Positions 32,642-44,553 are shown, counted from the first letter of the stretch. The stretch: DNA of 64,000 bases from Lingula anatina (GCF_001039355.2 NW_019775611.1:23032-87031), one strand, 5' to 3'. Notes: generated from the letters alone by a model not told the origin. Translations and numbers: made by a program.

Positions 32642-34064
32642 TCATTGTGGCACGTCATTTCTAACAAACACTATATCTTGTCCTCCCAGAATGGTACCTT
32701 CCCTGTAGAGTCCTGTATTTTTGAATATCTCCCTGATTGCTTTCTCACGTTTTGGCGTATTAGGACCTCCGCCGTGAACTGCGTACTCTATCGTCCACAC
32801 GTCCACGGTGACGTGTTGCCATGGAAACGATTTGAGGATTTCTATTTCGGCACCCTCTACGTCCAAGGTAAAGTAGTCTACGTGATTTCGGCCGATGGCG
32901 GCCAGGAGAGAGCGAATGGGAAAACACTGTATGCGACTTTTTCCTTGTATCAAGTTTTGTTCCCTTTTAGGAATTACATGGCTGTGTTTCGGTATTCCTC
33001 CTATCTCCTGAGCAAACGTAAAATCAACCTTTGCGGGACTGCTTCCCGTTGCTAAGCACGAATTTACAGCGTAAGTTTTCCTGGAAAGAATTTAAAATAA
33101 GACATATTAGCCAGGTCACGAGAAAATAAACGAACTTTTTTGGCACATGTAATATATTCAAGATCAGCAAAACGAACATGTCGATCAGTAAAGACTTTTA
33201 TACTATATCTTGAATGCACATTTTGATCGTCGTTAAGTATATAATTTAGATGAGCGTAGAAAGCAGCATGCCAAATTCATATTGACGCGAATTTGAAGCT
33301 TGGTGGTTCAATCTATTTCAAATAATAATAATAATAATCACTTTGACACATTCTATTCACTTTTTTAATCTGAGAGACTGCCATCTTCTCTTAACACTAC
33401 GAGACAAAAGAATGTGTGCATGGGAAAAAACGCTGTACGCTTAATCTGCTCCTGAAGAAAAATGAATCAGGCACTGTGACAACTGGAAGTCAAAAAATCC
33501 AACAAAGCACATGCATCACCGCTACACTAAAGAGGCGATGACTATCTCCTTTCTACTCGTAAACTACCCTCACCTGTTCTTGTTCAAAAGTACTTCAAAG
33601 GACCACGGGTTTGGCTCCACAAGTAGTCCTTTCCAGTCTCGAGAAATCTCGAAGAAGAGAGAATTGGAATGACCCTCTCCATCATATGCTCCTGATTCCA
33701 CGAAGAATCCTTTGCGGCGTTGCTTCAGAATCTTATCTACTAATTTTGATTGCCCCATTTGGTCCCAGTATGTTGTTTTTGGTTTGGAAAGATTATAGGA
33801 CAGCTTGGAAGGAGGGAGAATCCATTTCCCTCTTAAGTGTTCTAAAAGGTTTTCATTGACGGCGTTTATGTTCCCGGTGCCAAGACGTTTAATAAATTCT
33901 GAGGTCAAACTGTTATTGTATGGACGTTCTTTTATAGAATCACTCAAGTGTTTTGATAAAAGACCCAATTTCATTTCACAAACGGGACGAAAAATAATCA
34001 TTGAAATGCAAACAACTAGGATAATAACAGCAAGGACAGCACCTGCCCATTTGTTCATCGCCAT
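32642..34064 (-). CDS. FkbM-family type II membrane methyltransferase, copy 6
   Basis: On the minus strand, exon 1 is 34064-33574 and exon 2 is 33080-32642, with a 493-bp phase-2 intron, encoding 309 aa. The N-terminal signal anchor, FVESGAYDGE, LLVEPNP and DYFTLDVEGAEIEIL are present and no lesion is seen. The SAM-loop glutamate-alanine pair after motif I reads EG here (DGEGHSNS). The exon 2 subtype matches copies 1 and 2. It keeps the full conserved 5' block with UTR donor and acceptor. It sits head-to-tail with copy 7, only 746 bp from that copy's stop codon, so its promoter must be compact or lie within copy 7. Confidence 0.9.
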
Positions 34065-34350
34065 CTTGTCTGTTTAATTTATCTGTGGCGTCCTTGCTTT
34101 TTGACTTATTTCTACGGTCAACTGAAAATAGATTGGAAAGAAAATATCGTGATTAAATAAGGCATTGACGGTCTGCGTTTTAAGGCTATGTTACGCCTAT
34201 GTGAGGAAACTGAGGGCCCGTGTAACAGAAAGTCCACCCTCCATTACATTATGCCGGTTAGGGTTAGCCTGACGTAAGTGGGTCAAAATCTAGGCCAAGG
34301 CTTACTTACCTAGGAACAGGACTCTCTATCATGTGGGGCTCTATCACGTG
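34065..34350 (-). promoter_or_regulatory. Conserved 5' region of copy 6, with 5' UTR intron 34309-34132
   Basis: Aligns to 9300-9610 of copy 2 in inverted orientation. The donor CCTAG/GTAAGTAAG is at 34310/34309 and the acceptor TTTTCAG/TTGACC at 34132/34131, giving a 178-bp intron. Selection on the splice signals, or recent duplication, would explain the match. Confidence 0.6.
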
Positions 34351-34810
34351 TGGAACACAAAAGCTTATATGTATTGGCTGAATTGAAAAAATAATACTTG
34401 CTCAAGAATAGTAATTACTAAGACATGCTTTCGAGTTACATGTACAGGCTACACGTATGAGAAAATTCTGCTAGAAGCCTTTAAAGTATGGTATCAGTAT
34501 AATTTATTATTCTATAAAAAGAAATGAAGAATTAAATTTGTTTTACTTGGAAATGTTGATAAACCTTTTTTAGAAAGTTGCTAGTTCGTATGAAAAAACA
34601 TTAAAATAACAAATGTGAAATAAAATATATTTCCTAAATTGAATCAGAACATTTTACGAACAGACTGTATGTTGGCTGTGTTTTTTTTCCACGAGTTTCA
34701 TCCTTATTGCTAAAAGGTAATACACCTTTCACGTATTCTCGCACGTTTTCTAGTATTATATGACGTAACAAGATTTTGTAATAGTTTAAAAGTTCCAGTT
34801 GCTCACATAT
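34345..34810 (-). repeat. 3' flank of copy 7, inverted paralog of the copy 1 flank
   Basis: Reverse complement of 4801-5265. The similarity ends at the 5' block of copy 6. Confidence 0.65.
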
Positions 34811-36073
34811 TCATTGTGGCACGTCCTTTCTAACAAACACTATATCTTGGCCTCTTAGAATGGCACCTTCCCTGTAAAGTCCTGTATTTTTTAATATCTC
34901 CCTGATTGCTTTCTCACGTTTTGGCGTATCAGGACCTCCGCTGTGAACTCCGTACTCTATAGTTCATACGTCAACGATGACGTGTTGCCATGGAAACGAT
35001 ATCAGGATTTCTATTTTGGCACCCTCTACGTCCAAGGTAAAGTAGTCCACGTGATTCCGACCGATGGCGGCCAGGAGAGAGCGAATGGGAAAACACTGTA
35101 TGCGACTTTTTCCTTTTATAAGGCTTTGTTGCCTTTTAGGAATTACATGGCTTTTTTCTAGTATTCCCCCAAGTTGCTTTGCGAACGTAAAATCAACCAT
35201 TGTCGGACCACGGCCCGTTGCTAAGCATTTATTAGAAACGTACGCTTTCCTGAAAAGAAGTAAAATTTTTGATAAAAGTATGTTATCCAGGAAAAAAATA
35301 ATACCCAGACACTAAATATATTATTAATTCATAAAATGCAAACCATTTTATTTAATAAAACATTTTTAGACAGAGAATGAATTTCTCGTGAAATAGTTCT
35401 TGTCCGTTGTTGATTTTGAGTAGATTCCAGAGAGCCTCTTTAAATTCCGTTTAAAAACAATGTATGACTTAACAATGACGAGGATTTTAAAAGTGACTAA
35501 TGATGCAAACGAACCATCTAGGTATCATCTAAACTAAAATGACAATGGCTGCTCCCTATCTGTTTTTGAAAAAAATCCTTACCTATTTTTGTTCAACAGA
35601 ACTTCAAATAACCACGGGTTTGGTTCAACAAGCAACCCATCCCAGTCTCGTGAAATCTCGAAGAAGAGAGAATTAGAATGAACCTCTCCATCAAATGCTC
35701 CTGATTCCACGAAGAATCCTTTGTAGCGTTGCTTCAGAATCTTATCCACCAATTTCGATTGTCCAATTTGATTCCAGTATGTTACGTTCGGTTTGGAAAG
35801 ATTGTAGGGTAGCTTGGAAGGAGGAAGAATCCATTTCACTCTTAAGTTTTCTAGAAGGTCTTCGTCTACGGAATCTATGTTCCCGGTTCCCAGACGTTTA
35901 ATAAATTCTGCTGTTATAATATTTCTGTTTGGGGGTTCTCTTAAAATACTGGTCGAGCTTTTAGTTAAACGATTCGATTTCATCTCACGAACATAATTAA
36001 AATACGTTGTTAAAAAGCAAACAACTAAAATGACTGCCATGAGAACTGCCGGACTAATTTTTTTCATAGCCAT
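34811..36073 (-). pseudogene. FkbM-family methyltransferase, copy 7 (nonsense mutation)
   Basis: Exon 1 is 36073-35583 and exon 2 is 35249-34811, with a short 333-bp phase-2 intron. Both exons have the family's exact lengths, 491 and 439 bp. The codon for the tryptophan at position 259 (TGG in the paralogs) is TGA at 34966-34964, truncating the last 51 residues. Downstream of it the frame is otherwise open to the normal stop. The catalytic motifs come before the stop. This is the most diverged copy, with its own anchor sequence and linker and R to Y in the KQRYKGF stretch. It could be a recent pseudogene, an allele, or a stop-readthrough case. An acceptor for a 5' UTR intron is visible at 36126-36125. 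Confidence 0.85.
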
Positions 36074-36126
36074 GCTTTTTACTTGTCTGTGGCGTCTGCA
36101 CTTTTACCCTTTTCTTCTTTTCACCT

Positions 36127-36989
36127 GAAAACAAATTAAAGAAATGTTTTAAAATGTCACAAAATGGTGCAAGGCGGGTGGAAACGAGGACCGTCAGATA
36201 CACTGGTGCGGACGTGGGCGTGGTGCTTTACAGCAATATTAACATTTAATTTCAATTATTCACAACAAGTAACACGGATATTAAGAATATGTAACAAGCA
36301 TATGGAGGAATCACGGATATTAAGAATATGTACATGTAACAAACATATGGCTTCAGGCCCATGAGAGTTCAAATTGAAAATGCCAGTATGACAAATATGA
36401 AAATATCACAAAAGAATAAATAATAATAATAATAATAATAATAAACTGCAAAAACCTTGGGGAAAAAAACGATCAGACTGGTTATGGAACTCCAAGTGTA
36501 TTACTTAAAAATATTCCGATCAAGCTGGTTTTCGCACTTGACCTGTATCGAAGTCATATTCATCACTCCCGTTATTTACATGTAAAAGACAACAGATCGC
36601 GTTATTTTCCTTGAATTTTGTAATATGCAATGCATAATATTGTTAGATGCTACTTGTACAAGTCAGAATGTTGACCTAGGGACTCAAGCTAGCCATTGTT
36701 CTCGGCTCCTATCCTGGAATTCGCTCTTTTTAATTTTTTTGTGACTCTGTGTCCCCGTTGCCGCTGGGCAGTCTGCTGTAGTTCACCAAGTTACTGAGAT
36801 TCCCCCATAAAAATCGAGCCACCAAGACAAGGATAATAGTCTAAAGAAACAAGCCTCTTTTATATCTCACCATTGCCTTCATTTGTAGTCTGTTGGTGCA
36901 TATGAACTGTAAAATAGGAAATATTATTTAAAAAAATACAATTTGTTTTGTACAACTGTTTATGTCTTTTCATCTTTTAACCGTGACCA
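36127..36989. repeat. Intergenic with a short tandem duplication and (ATA)n
   Basis: Around 36265-36350 two units share CACGGATATTAAGAATATGTA and CATATGG. An (ATA)n run lies at about 36419-36444. The remainder is unrecognised. Confidence 0.45.
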
Positions 36990-37430
36990 TAGTTATTTTT
37001 AGTAAGGCCCATGTCTCTATAGTGTCCAAATATGTGTCACAGAATTCTGAATCTGTTGGCTTTTTATGTGCTATCACAACTTATATAACCCCACCCCACC
37101 AGCATCAAGTGCTATTTTTCAGATAGGGGTAAGGGAAAGAAAATGCTTGCTATATCAGTATGGTAAAAGATATAAGCATTATGGAGGCAAGGGATGGGAC
37201 ATTTAATTTCATAAATCATAGAGGCATGACAAAAAGTTGAGGGTCATTGATAATAGATCACAGATCAAAAGAGGTCAGCTTTTATGGATTTTTCATACAC
37301 TAGAACCACATTGTTTGAATAAATGTACTTGGTGAATGATTTGTGACCGTGCTATTGTTAAATGCTTATGAAGAAAATTTGGAGCCTCAAGTGTCTTATT
37401 TCAGAAAAATATGTAATTGATTGCGAATGT
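36990..37430 (+). repeat. Long inverted repeat, left arm
   Basis: Pairs with about 39600-39960 on the opposite strand. Shared landmarks include CCAAATATGTGT, CACCCCACCAGCA and CATTATGGAGGCAAGG. The arms are about 350-400 bp with moderate divergence and roughly 2.2 kb between them. Confidence 0.65.
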
Positions 37431-37885
37431 AGCGGTAAAAATAACCATATTTGATAGTAGGGATATGGGAGAGAAAATGCTAACTTTATTAATATGGTAA
37501 AAAAATTTGGTTGGAAGGGATTATGATATTAAGGTTAATTATTACTGACTGATGGATAAAATGTTTTTATCAAACTGATGGATATCTTTACTAGTAGCAA
37601 AAGCAAAATGTTCAGTTTGACAAAATACATTAAAGCATTCAACATTGTCTTAGGTTAGACTGTGGTTAGTATGTGGTTATATTTGCTACAAAACCTACTT
37701 CAGTCTTTAGGTCTTGGTCCATTTTGCTGCCTTCTTGTAATGGACAAAGACTGAATCTCCTTGGTTTACTTGATTAACCTATGGATGTAGCGAAGATATC
37801 ATGGGGGCAGAGTGATTACTGATAAATGGTCTGCCTTCTTTTCACTTATTTTGTTCCTCTGTCAACCCCTAAGTCTGTTTCATGT

Positions 37886-37919
<34 letters not shown>

Positions 37920-37985
37920 TACTTTTAATTATCATTCAAAGCTAATGCAAAATTTGAGTCAGTTACACATGCCTTATATAAGTGC
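37431..37985 (+). repeat. Direct duplication, right copy, with poly(A)
   Basis: Positions 37520-37985 match 30120-31020. A run of about 29 A residues (37889-37917) replaces the corresponding AAAGAAACTCG region of the other copy. Confidence 0.6.
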
Positions 37986-39325
37986 ACGGATGAAATCTCT
38001 TATTTTGTAATGTCACGGACATACATATCTGCAATTTATGAGGTATCCTTCACTCCACTATGGCTGTCCATAAAAAGAGGCAGGGTGAACTGTTGACCAT
38101 GTGCAAAGAAATAATATTTTATCCAATTGTTGACCACGCGACACAGCAAATTAAATGAAATGCTTGTAACAGCTGACGGATTAAACGTACAGCTAGCTCG
38201 TGGTACCAAAATTTAGTGAACAAAAGGACATTTCGCTGAGGGAGATAGGTTGTTTACATAAGTACTCAAAAGAGACGTGCCAACCAAGTCGACAGGGGGA
38301 TTAGGCCAGTCACCATATTTCGCTTACAATCGTTCAGTTACCCTGTAATTATCACACTCGTCTTTTGTATTTAAACACTAAATTTAGTGTGTATTATCTT
38401 CAACTGGTACACGGAATAAATATACACATAATAAAGGGAACCGGAGAAGATCAGCATTGGTCAGANTGACCGATACGCTAAGTTAAATTTCTAAGAGTCA
38501 ACAAGTGTAGAAATTGTTTTCGTGATCAAAGCCACACATAGTTTGATCTGATTAGTTAATTTCTCTAGATTGATTTGCAAGTTTCTAAATCGTGTAAAAC
38601 TTGTGCAAACTAAGGATGGGTATGGCCCAAGAATGAGTAATTCAAATAATATTTGAAATTTTTTAAATTGAAAACAAGTCTCTTAGTAATTACCATACAA
38701 GGAAATGTTGAATGGTGGTTTGCAAGATGAGAGTGAAAAACTCCTTGTGATCACGTAAAATACAATGAAAAAAAAACAAAAAAACAAGTTAATGCGTAAT
38801 CAGCATTGAGAAATAGAGCATAGGTACTCGTAAATTTGTACGTGAAAGAGAGTCGGTGAATAAATGTTTGAAAGCTGTAAATAATCGTCATTGTCATTAT
38901 AATAGCAGTCGCAGTGTGGATTTAAGATAACGCAAATCAGTCTGACCCTGTCTGCCAAACCCTGCGAATTTACCTCTGTTATAGATAAAAACAGTAATTT
39001 TCTCTCAACTTGCGTCATTCAGGAGAGAAATAAATGTCACCTTCTACCATCTCACTTTGAGGACATTTTCTTTGATGACAATGGTGTCTTGAGGTGTGTT
39101 TGTGTGTTGCCCTCTTTCGAGATCTAAGTTGTGATCACTGATTCTCATTTTTGCCCTTTTTATGGGGTTGTGGTATTTCATTTTAAAGTAAGGTTCAGAG
39201 ACATATCTCTTAATTTTTTGCATATTCTAAGCTTGTTATTTTCTTCCATGAACAATACCAGGTAGGTGACCCAATGTAAAATTATACTACAGCCAAACAG
39301 GTAGGGGAGAGGTGTCATCTGGTAT

Positions 39326-39368
<43 letters not shown>

Positions 39369-39599
39369 TGGGGTTTTGACTTGCTGCAGTTAATGCAAAT
39401 CCCGACATAACTTAACATAACAACGATGTGACCATGCAGTGATATTAAAACATTTTTTGTCAAGGATAGTGTGGTTTCTCCTAAGAGACGATCCCCAGAA
39501 AAAAGACACATGGAGCTCCAATTTTTTTTATAATCATTAGACTATAAGCATTAGACTATAGCAGAAATAATTCACCAAATACCCAAAAATTTATTCAAA
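37986..39599. repeat. Intergenic with (TTTA)n; otherwise unrecognised
   Basis: (TTTA)n occupies 39323-39369. A single unresolved base lies at 38465. I found no exon. Confidence 0.4.
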
Positions 39600-39960
39600 C
39601 AATGTTTTTTAAAAAACCTTTTGGTTCTAATTTATAAAAAAAAAATCACAAAATGTGACCTCTGACCCATTATCATTGACCCTTGTCTAATTGCCATGCA
39701 TCTATGACTTATAAAATTACATGTCCCATTCCTTGCCTCCATAATGACATATAATACATTGATATACCTTTAACCATACTGATAAATAAGCTTTTTCTTT
39801 CTCCTACACTGTACCCCTATTTGAAAAAAAAGCACCTGCTGCTGGTGGGGTGGGTTATATAAGGTTTTGTAGCACACAAAACGCTACCAGATTGAGAATG
39901 CTATCACACATATTTGGACACTAGAAACATATGCCTTACTAAAATCGCTATGAAAATTCG
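39600..39960 (-). repeat. Long inverted repeat, right arm
   Basis: Complement of 36990-37430. No terminal inverted repeats or transposase frame were recognised in the interval, so I cannot say whether the pair delimits one element. Confidence 0.65.
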
Positions 39961-41499
39961 TCCCTTTTTTGATACCAAAATGTCCAAAACTCAGGGGTCT
40001 GACTCGTGACCTTGACATTCCAAAGGTCGCAGTGAGTAACTGGTCAAACGTTATAATACAACAGACAATAGCTGAAACCCAATGACATTCACTACACTGT
40101 ATGACTCCTTTCTTCAGACAGCTAAATTAACCCTTCAACAGTGTTTCGAGAAAGATTTCCGCCTTAATCCTAGAAGCATGCCTTCGCTTAAATTTGTGTT
40201 AACATACCCCCATAAACTGTGCGAACCTTACTGAAATGGCTGTTTCACCTACCTTGTCAGCCGTTGACCTGCTGTCCCGTGCCTAGTGCATGTATATTAT
40301 TGTCTCTTGCTGTTTTAATCTTCAGTAAAACTCAAGGCAACATGTCACCGTACGCGTCCCTCTTGCCACTTATAATGCGTTATGTCATTGTTAGAGAATC
40401 GGTGCGAAAAATATAAATGACTGACTATCTGCGCATGCGAACGGCTAGGCGGTTTAAAATGTGCGGGCTGGAGGCAGGTCATAAAATATATAATTTCAAT
40501 CAAACGTATTGGCTATGGTCGACTTCTTTGCAAGATGATATTTGTAGCGAAGTTTCTTAAACTGATGAGAATGAAGAGAATGAGGAAAGGCATCAGGTAG
40601 GCCAAATATAACATCTGAATCAATCAAATTAAAGGGAACAAACAACCCCTGTGGCACGACCAAGGTTGCCTTTATGCATGGAGAACAGCCTGTGTCGAAA
40701 AGGATGATCACACGTACAAGTATTAAGATTCTGTACATGTATGTACAGTATTTAACTGGCCTGTAGTTATCCCATAGACCTGCATTCCTTGCAATTGACC
40801 GGTGTTGCTGAAGTGCGCAATACACCGCAATACAGCGCAACACAGCGCAATACACTTGAAAAAAATATGAAATATGAAATGAAAGGAAATATTTAACGTT
40901 GTGAGATGACTGTTTTAAGCATTTTGATGGCTTAAAGTGCGTAGTTTCAAAAATGCTTTAAACGTTGACATTTTTATCGTATTTGATAGGGGCCTATGCA
41001 TTTAAATTACTGTTGCCCAAAACAAAATTTGTCATTAAACATATCCTATGTTTTCAGAAGGCAAAAGGCAAAGATTTGGGTATGCCAAGCATTCACTTGA
41101 CAGAGGATTACAGGAAAACTATTCCAACAAGAGCAGGAAGTTACGCCTGTATAGTAAAACTTAAGCATTTTGCATATAGTACGTATACATTAAACATTAG
41201 AGAACATTTCCTGGCCCTCTAAGCACGCAAAAAGCCCATGGATGCTAAAAACTAGGATACATTTTCTTCAAGCAAAAAATCACCTTTTGCTGCCAAAGGT
41301 GTATGAAAGTTTAACTTTGTGTAGGGAAAAGGTAAAGAAAAGTGGGCAATGTTTAATTCCTGTCACATATATACACAAAAGCCATACAAAAGATAATTTT
41401 TTACGCCTTTCTTAAAAATGCGAAAGGTCTAGAAAAGGTGTGAGCACCTTTCAGGATATACAAAAGCTGATTTTTCATGCAGTAATATATTATTCATTA
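39961..41499. repeat. Intergenic with a small 10-bp minisatellite
   Basis: Positions 40811-40856 hold about five units of CGCAATACAC/CGCAATACAG. An open stretch after a TTTTCAG at about 41058 has an exon-like look but no other support. Nothing else is recognised. Confidence 0.4.
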
Positions 41500-42230
41500 T
41501 TACTCATCTGGATGCCTGCCAACATTCACTCACTATGTGATACTACGTGAGCATATCTACTACTGATTAAGGAAGACTGTATTGGATACATGCATAATCA
41601 TCGGCTTGGATTTAAAATATCGTAAAGAGGAATATCGACATGAGAAATAATCTTTAAAAAAACATTAAAAAAAAAACAAAAAAAAATTACACGTTTACTG
41701 TACATGTCCCAAATACCTTAGCTGTATGAGAACGCCTTCTTCTTTCAGACCAAACACCTGACCCAAATCAAGGCTTCGTTCACATGCAATGTCTATTTTC
41801 TAAATTCTATTTTCTATTCGCGCTATCTTATGATCACGGTCTGTGCACTGAATATCCCGCCGCGTAATTACTGGCAGCGCGAGCCAGTTACTTATAGTAA
41901 CTTATAGTAACTTGCTCGCGCTGCCAGTAATTACGCGGCGGGATATTCAGTGCACAGACCGTGATCATAAGACATGCCGCAAATAGAAAATAGAATTTAG
42001 AAAATAGACATTGCATGTGAACGAAGCCCAACTGTTTATCGACTTTTACGAGTGACGCCTCCGGTATACAAACCACAGTCCGCGACATCTAGCGGTGAAA
42101 CATGAAATGGAGACCTTTTAGAGAATCTTACCATCAATCAGCACATGGATCCGGTATGAAGCGAGGATGATGCCCCCTTCCCACCACCAGTATAAAACAG
42201 TACTCAAAATACAACTTACTTGCTTTGTTA
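41500..42230 (+). repeat. Duplicated segment z, copy with foldback insertion
   Basis: Direct paralog of 49085-49500. Shared blocks include AGAGGAATATCGACATGAG, AACGCCTTCTT, CTAGCGGTGAAA and AGTACTCAAAATACAACTTA. The only large difference is the 257-bp foldback element at 41772-42028. Confidence 0.7.
41772..42028. mobile_element. Foldback (hairpin) element, 257 bp, CAA target duplication
   Basis: Two arms, 41772-41891 and 41907-42028, are reverse complements with only a few differences and a 15-bp loop. The ends are perfect: GGCTTCGTTCACATG and its complement. It is flanked by CAA on both sides, and the paralog at 49302-49304 has one CAA and no element. There is no coding capacity. A 3-bp target duplication would fit PIF/Harbinger, but the family is not assigned. 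Confidence 0.88.
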
Positions 42231-42296
42231 CACAAAAAAGTGGAAGCACTGCATATAAAAGGTACAGGGATACCTACAGAATATTAAGTAGCAACC

Positions 42297-42298
<2 letters not shown>

Positions 42299-42346
<48 letters not shown>
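42299..42346. repeat. (AT)n microsatellite
   Basis: Uninterrupted TA dinucleotide run of about 48 bp. Confidence 0.95.
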
Positions 42347-42348
<2 letters not shown>

Positions 42349-42419
42349 ACAGTACGTTCCTCACGTTGAAACATCCCCACTGGCCCATCCCATATTTAAT
42401 CCTTAACTCAGATTTCTTC

Positions 42420-43600
42420 AGACATTGTTTAAGATGTATACGTCAAAAATTCAAAGAAATCACCCTTAAGGTGTAGGAAATATACATTGTAAACTATGAA
42501 AGCTAACTTATGTGGCAGTAACCTCTGTTTATTGTTATATCTGTATATATGAAATAAAACTTGAAATGTTCATTTCTACTAATTTCTTTTCATCTTTTTC
42601 CTGAGCAATTACTGAAAATCGTAAGTTGATAAGTGCTAAAAGTCCTGTGACCGTCCTATTATACCCTCTACCAGGGTGACAGTCCTATTATAGGGAAACT
42701 TGAAAAAGGTACCCCGTGACTTTTGGCCAGATGGAAGCAATTAAATCTGCCCGCGCGCAGATGGCATCGCACCCACTCTGTAGGAGCTACTCCTGGAGAT
42801 TCCTCAGTTAACTTCAGACTGAAGTAACAAGTCATTCATAGGGGGCTATTTTCATCCGTCACAAAAGAGCAAGTGTAAGGCTGTATTCCCAGAGCTTTTA
42901 GATCGATCTATCCCCGCGGGGAGTCTCACTAAATTACTGTCAGATAATCCGGCTTAAATGTCCGTCCCGCCTACTACAAGCTGTAAGGGGGTAATTAACT
43001 TTCGTGTCCGCTCGGCTGACAGCTATTTAGCGTGAACCCCCAGGGAGTTAGGTCGATCTAAAGTAGATCGATCTAATCTCTGGAAATGGGATCTAAAAGT
43101 AAAGCAATTAACTGCCTTGATTGCCGTCAAGGGGATTTGGCTTGAGCCTGTTAAGTGTCAGTTATGCAAAGTTGTTATGCAAACAATTACCATTCATGTA
43201 ATCACCCTTGAGATTTCATCACAGGATGGCAGAGAGTGAAATAACTGTCTATTTATCTAAAGACATATTTGTGAATATCTTGTGAAAAATCAATCTGTCA
43301 TCCTGCTAGAGGAAGTCCTATGACCTGTGCACTGGTGCGTGGAACGCATTCATGGATGACGTGACTTTACACGAAATAAAGCACGGCGCAACCCATTGTC
43401 TTTTATTTTGAAAAGAGAGTGCTTTAATGAGCAATCAACACGACGTTGTCTGAACTCCATAGCTCACATAAGTGACCATAGCACACAAAAGTGACTGTCC
43501 TCACCACCTTGCTTCACTGTGCCGCTTTCTATAAGCACTGCAGCCACAAAAGCAAAATACTTCTGTGTAATTACTGAAAACCCCGCAAATGAAATTTGTG
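42420..43600 (-). repeat. Large inverted duplication, left arm
   Basis: Matches 44820-46400 on the opposite strand in the same relative order, with indels. Landmarks include ACCCTCTACCAGG, GACGCATCTG-like GCAGATGGCATCG, CAAGACAGTTAATTGC (complemented here) and GTGGCTGCAGTGCTTA (complemented here). MITE M3 interrupts this arm only. Confidence 0.7.
42879..43093 (-). mobile_element. PIF/Harbinger-like MITE, copy M3 (215 bp)
   Basis: Full-length, opposite orientation to M2, with ends GGCTGTATTCCCAGAG and GGAAATGGGATC. TAA flanks both sides (42876-42878, 43094-43096). The paralogous sequence near 45310-45320 lacks the element. Confidence 0.85.
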
Positions 43601-44464
43601 CAAAATTGTTGGTAAATAATAACTTTTTGCTGACTCGTCGCATCATAATTTTAGGATGATGAGTCTTATTGAATATTCGATATATACTTTTTATCCCTAA
43701 GGCCATAACATTTAATACAGGCAACAATTTGCTACATTGTTATTATTGTTAAAACGATTAGGATAGAGGGGTTATATAATAAAAGCGGCCTTGTTTGGCC
43801 AAATCACGAACAATCAATATTCCTTGTTGCCTTCTTTCTTGCTATGAATGAGACTATAAAAGTTTGTGGTACACTGAGATGGATGAGACATAAAAATACT
43901 TCTGTGTAATTACTGAAATCGACACGCATATCTTCGTTGTGACCTGTAGAAAGATACACTTATATAAAGGCGGGACACCTCTGTCAGGACGAGACCTCCG
44001 ACCCCATCAGTACATTTGTTATCTACACAAGCAGACGCACACTCACAAAGGCAACACACCTTTGGTGAGGAATTCCAACAACATCAGGACTGTTTTTTTC
44101 TCCTTGTCAAGGATATGGGATAGTTTGGAGATTTTTTAAAGACCATAGAAAATGGCTCTGCATTTTTTTTACTGATGTAGGCGGCCATATCGCACCAGGT
44201 TATCAAAATTAACTACTGGGTTTTTAATCTCAACTTTTACAGTGACCATGCTGTTGCCGATTTCTATGGTTCTAATTTTTCTGCATCTTTAGAAAAACGA
44301 GAGATAAAGTGTTCGAACTACTTCTGTTTTGGCATCATTGAAAACAAGCGAAATTGGGTTAGTACTTTTGAGAAAAATAAGGCGTTTCAGATGGCACGGT
44401 AGTTCTAAATATGATCAGAAGGGCCTTTCCGTGTCCTGTGGGTTGATAAGGTATAAACTACGAG
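43601..44464. repeat. Spacer with blocks repeated at 47.5-48.1 kb
   Basis: Positions about 43925-44140 have inverted counterparts at 48060-48140 and 47640-47760, for example around CCTTGTCAAGGATATGG. No gene is supported. Confidence 0.5.
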
Positions 44465-44553
44465 GCGCTGAGCTTTACGAGAAATAGAGCAGATAATATT
44501 GGCGAGGCAAAGCCAATGTAATTATTTTCTCTATTTCTCGTAAAGCTCTGCGC
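44465..44553. repeat. 89-bp hairpin
   Basis: The arms GAGCTTTACGAGAAATAGAG and CTCTATTTCTCGTAAAGCTC are perfect complements. A second inner palindrome (ATTGGC/GCCAAT) lies in the loop. A related but looser copy is at 46893-46979. Confidence 0.8.

Noticed and set aside
40496-40855. 119-codon minus-strand frame
   Set aside because: Its N-terminal part is translated minisatellite, and the rest shows no domain.
40965-41222. Exon-like frame after TTTTCAG
   Set aside because: No downstream donor, domain or paralog support. Kept only as a weak possibility.
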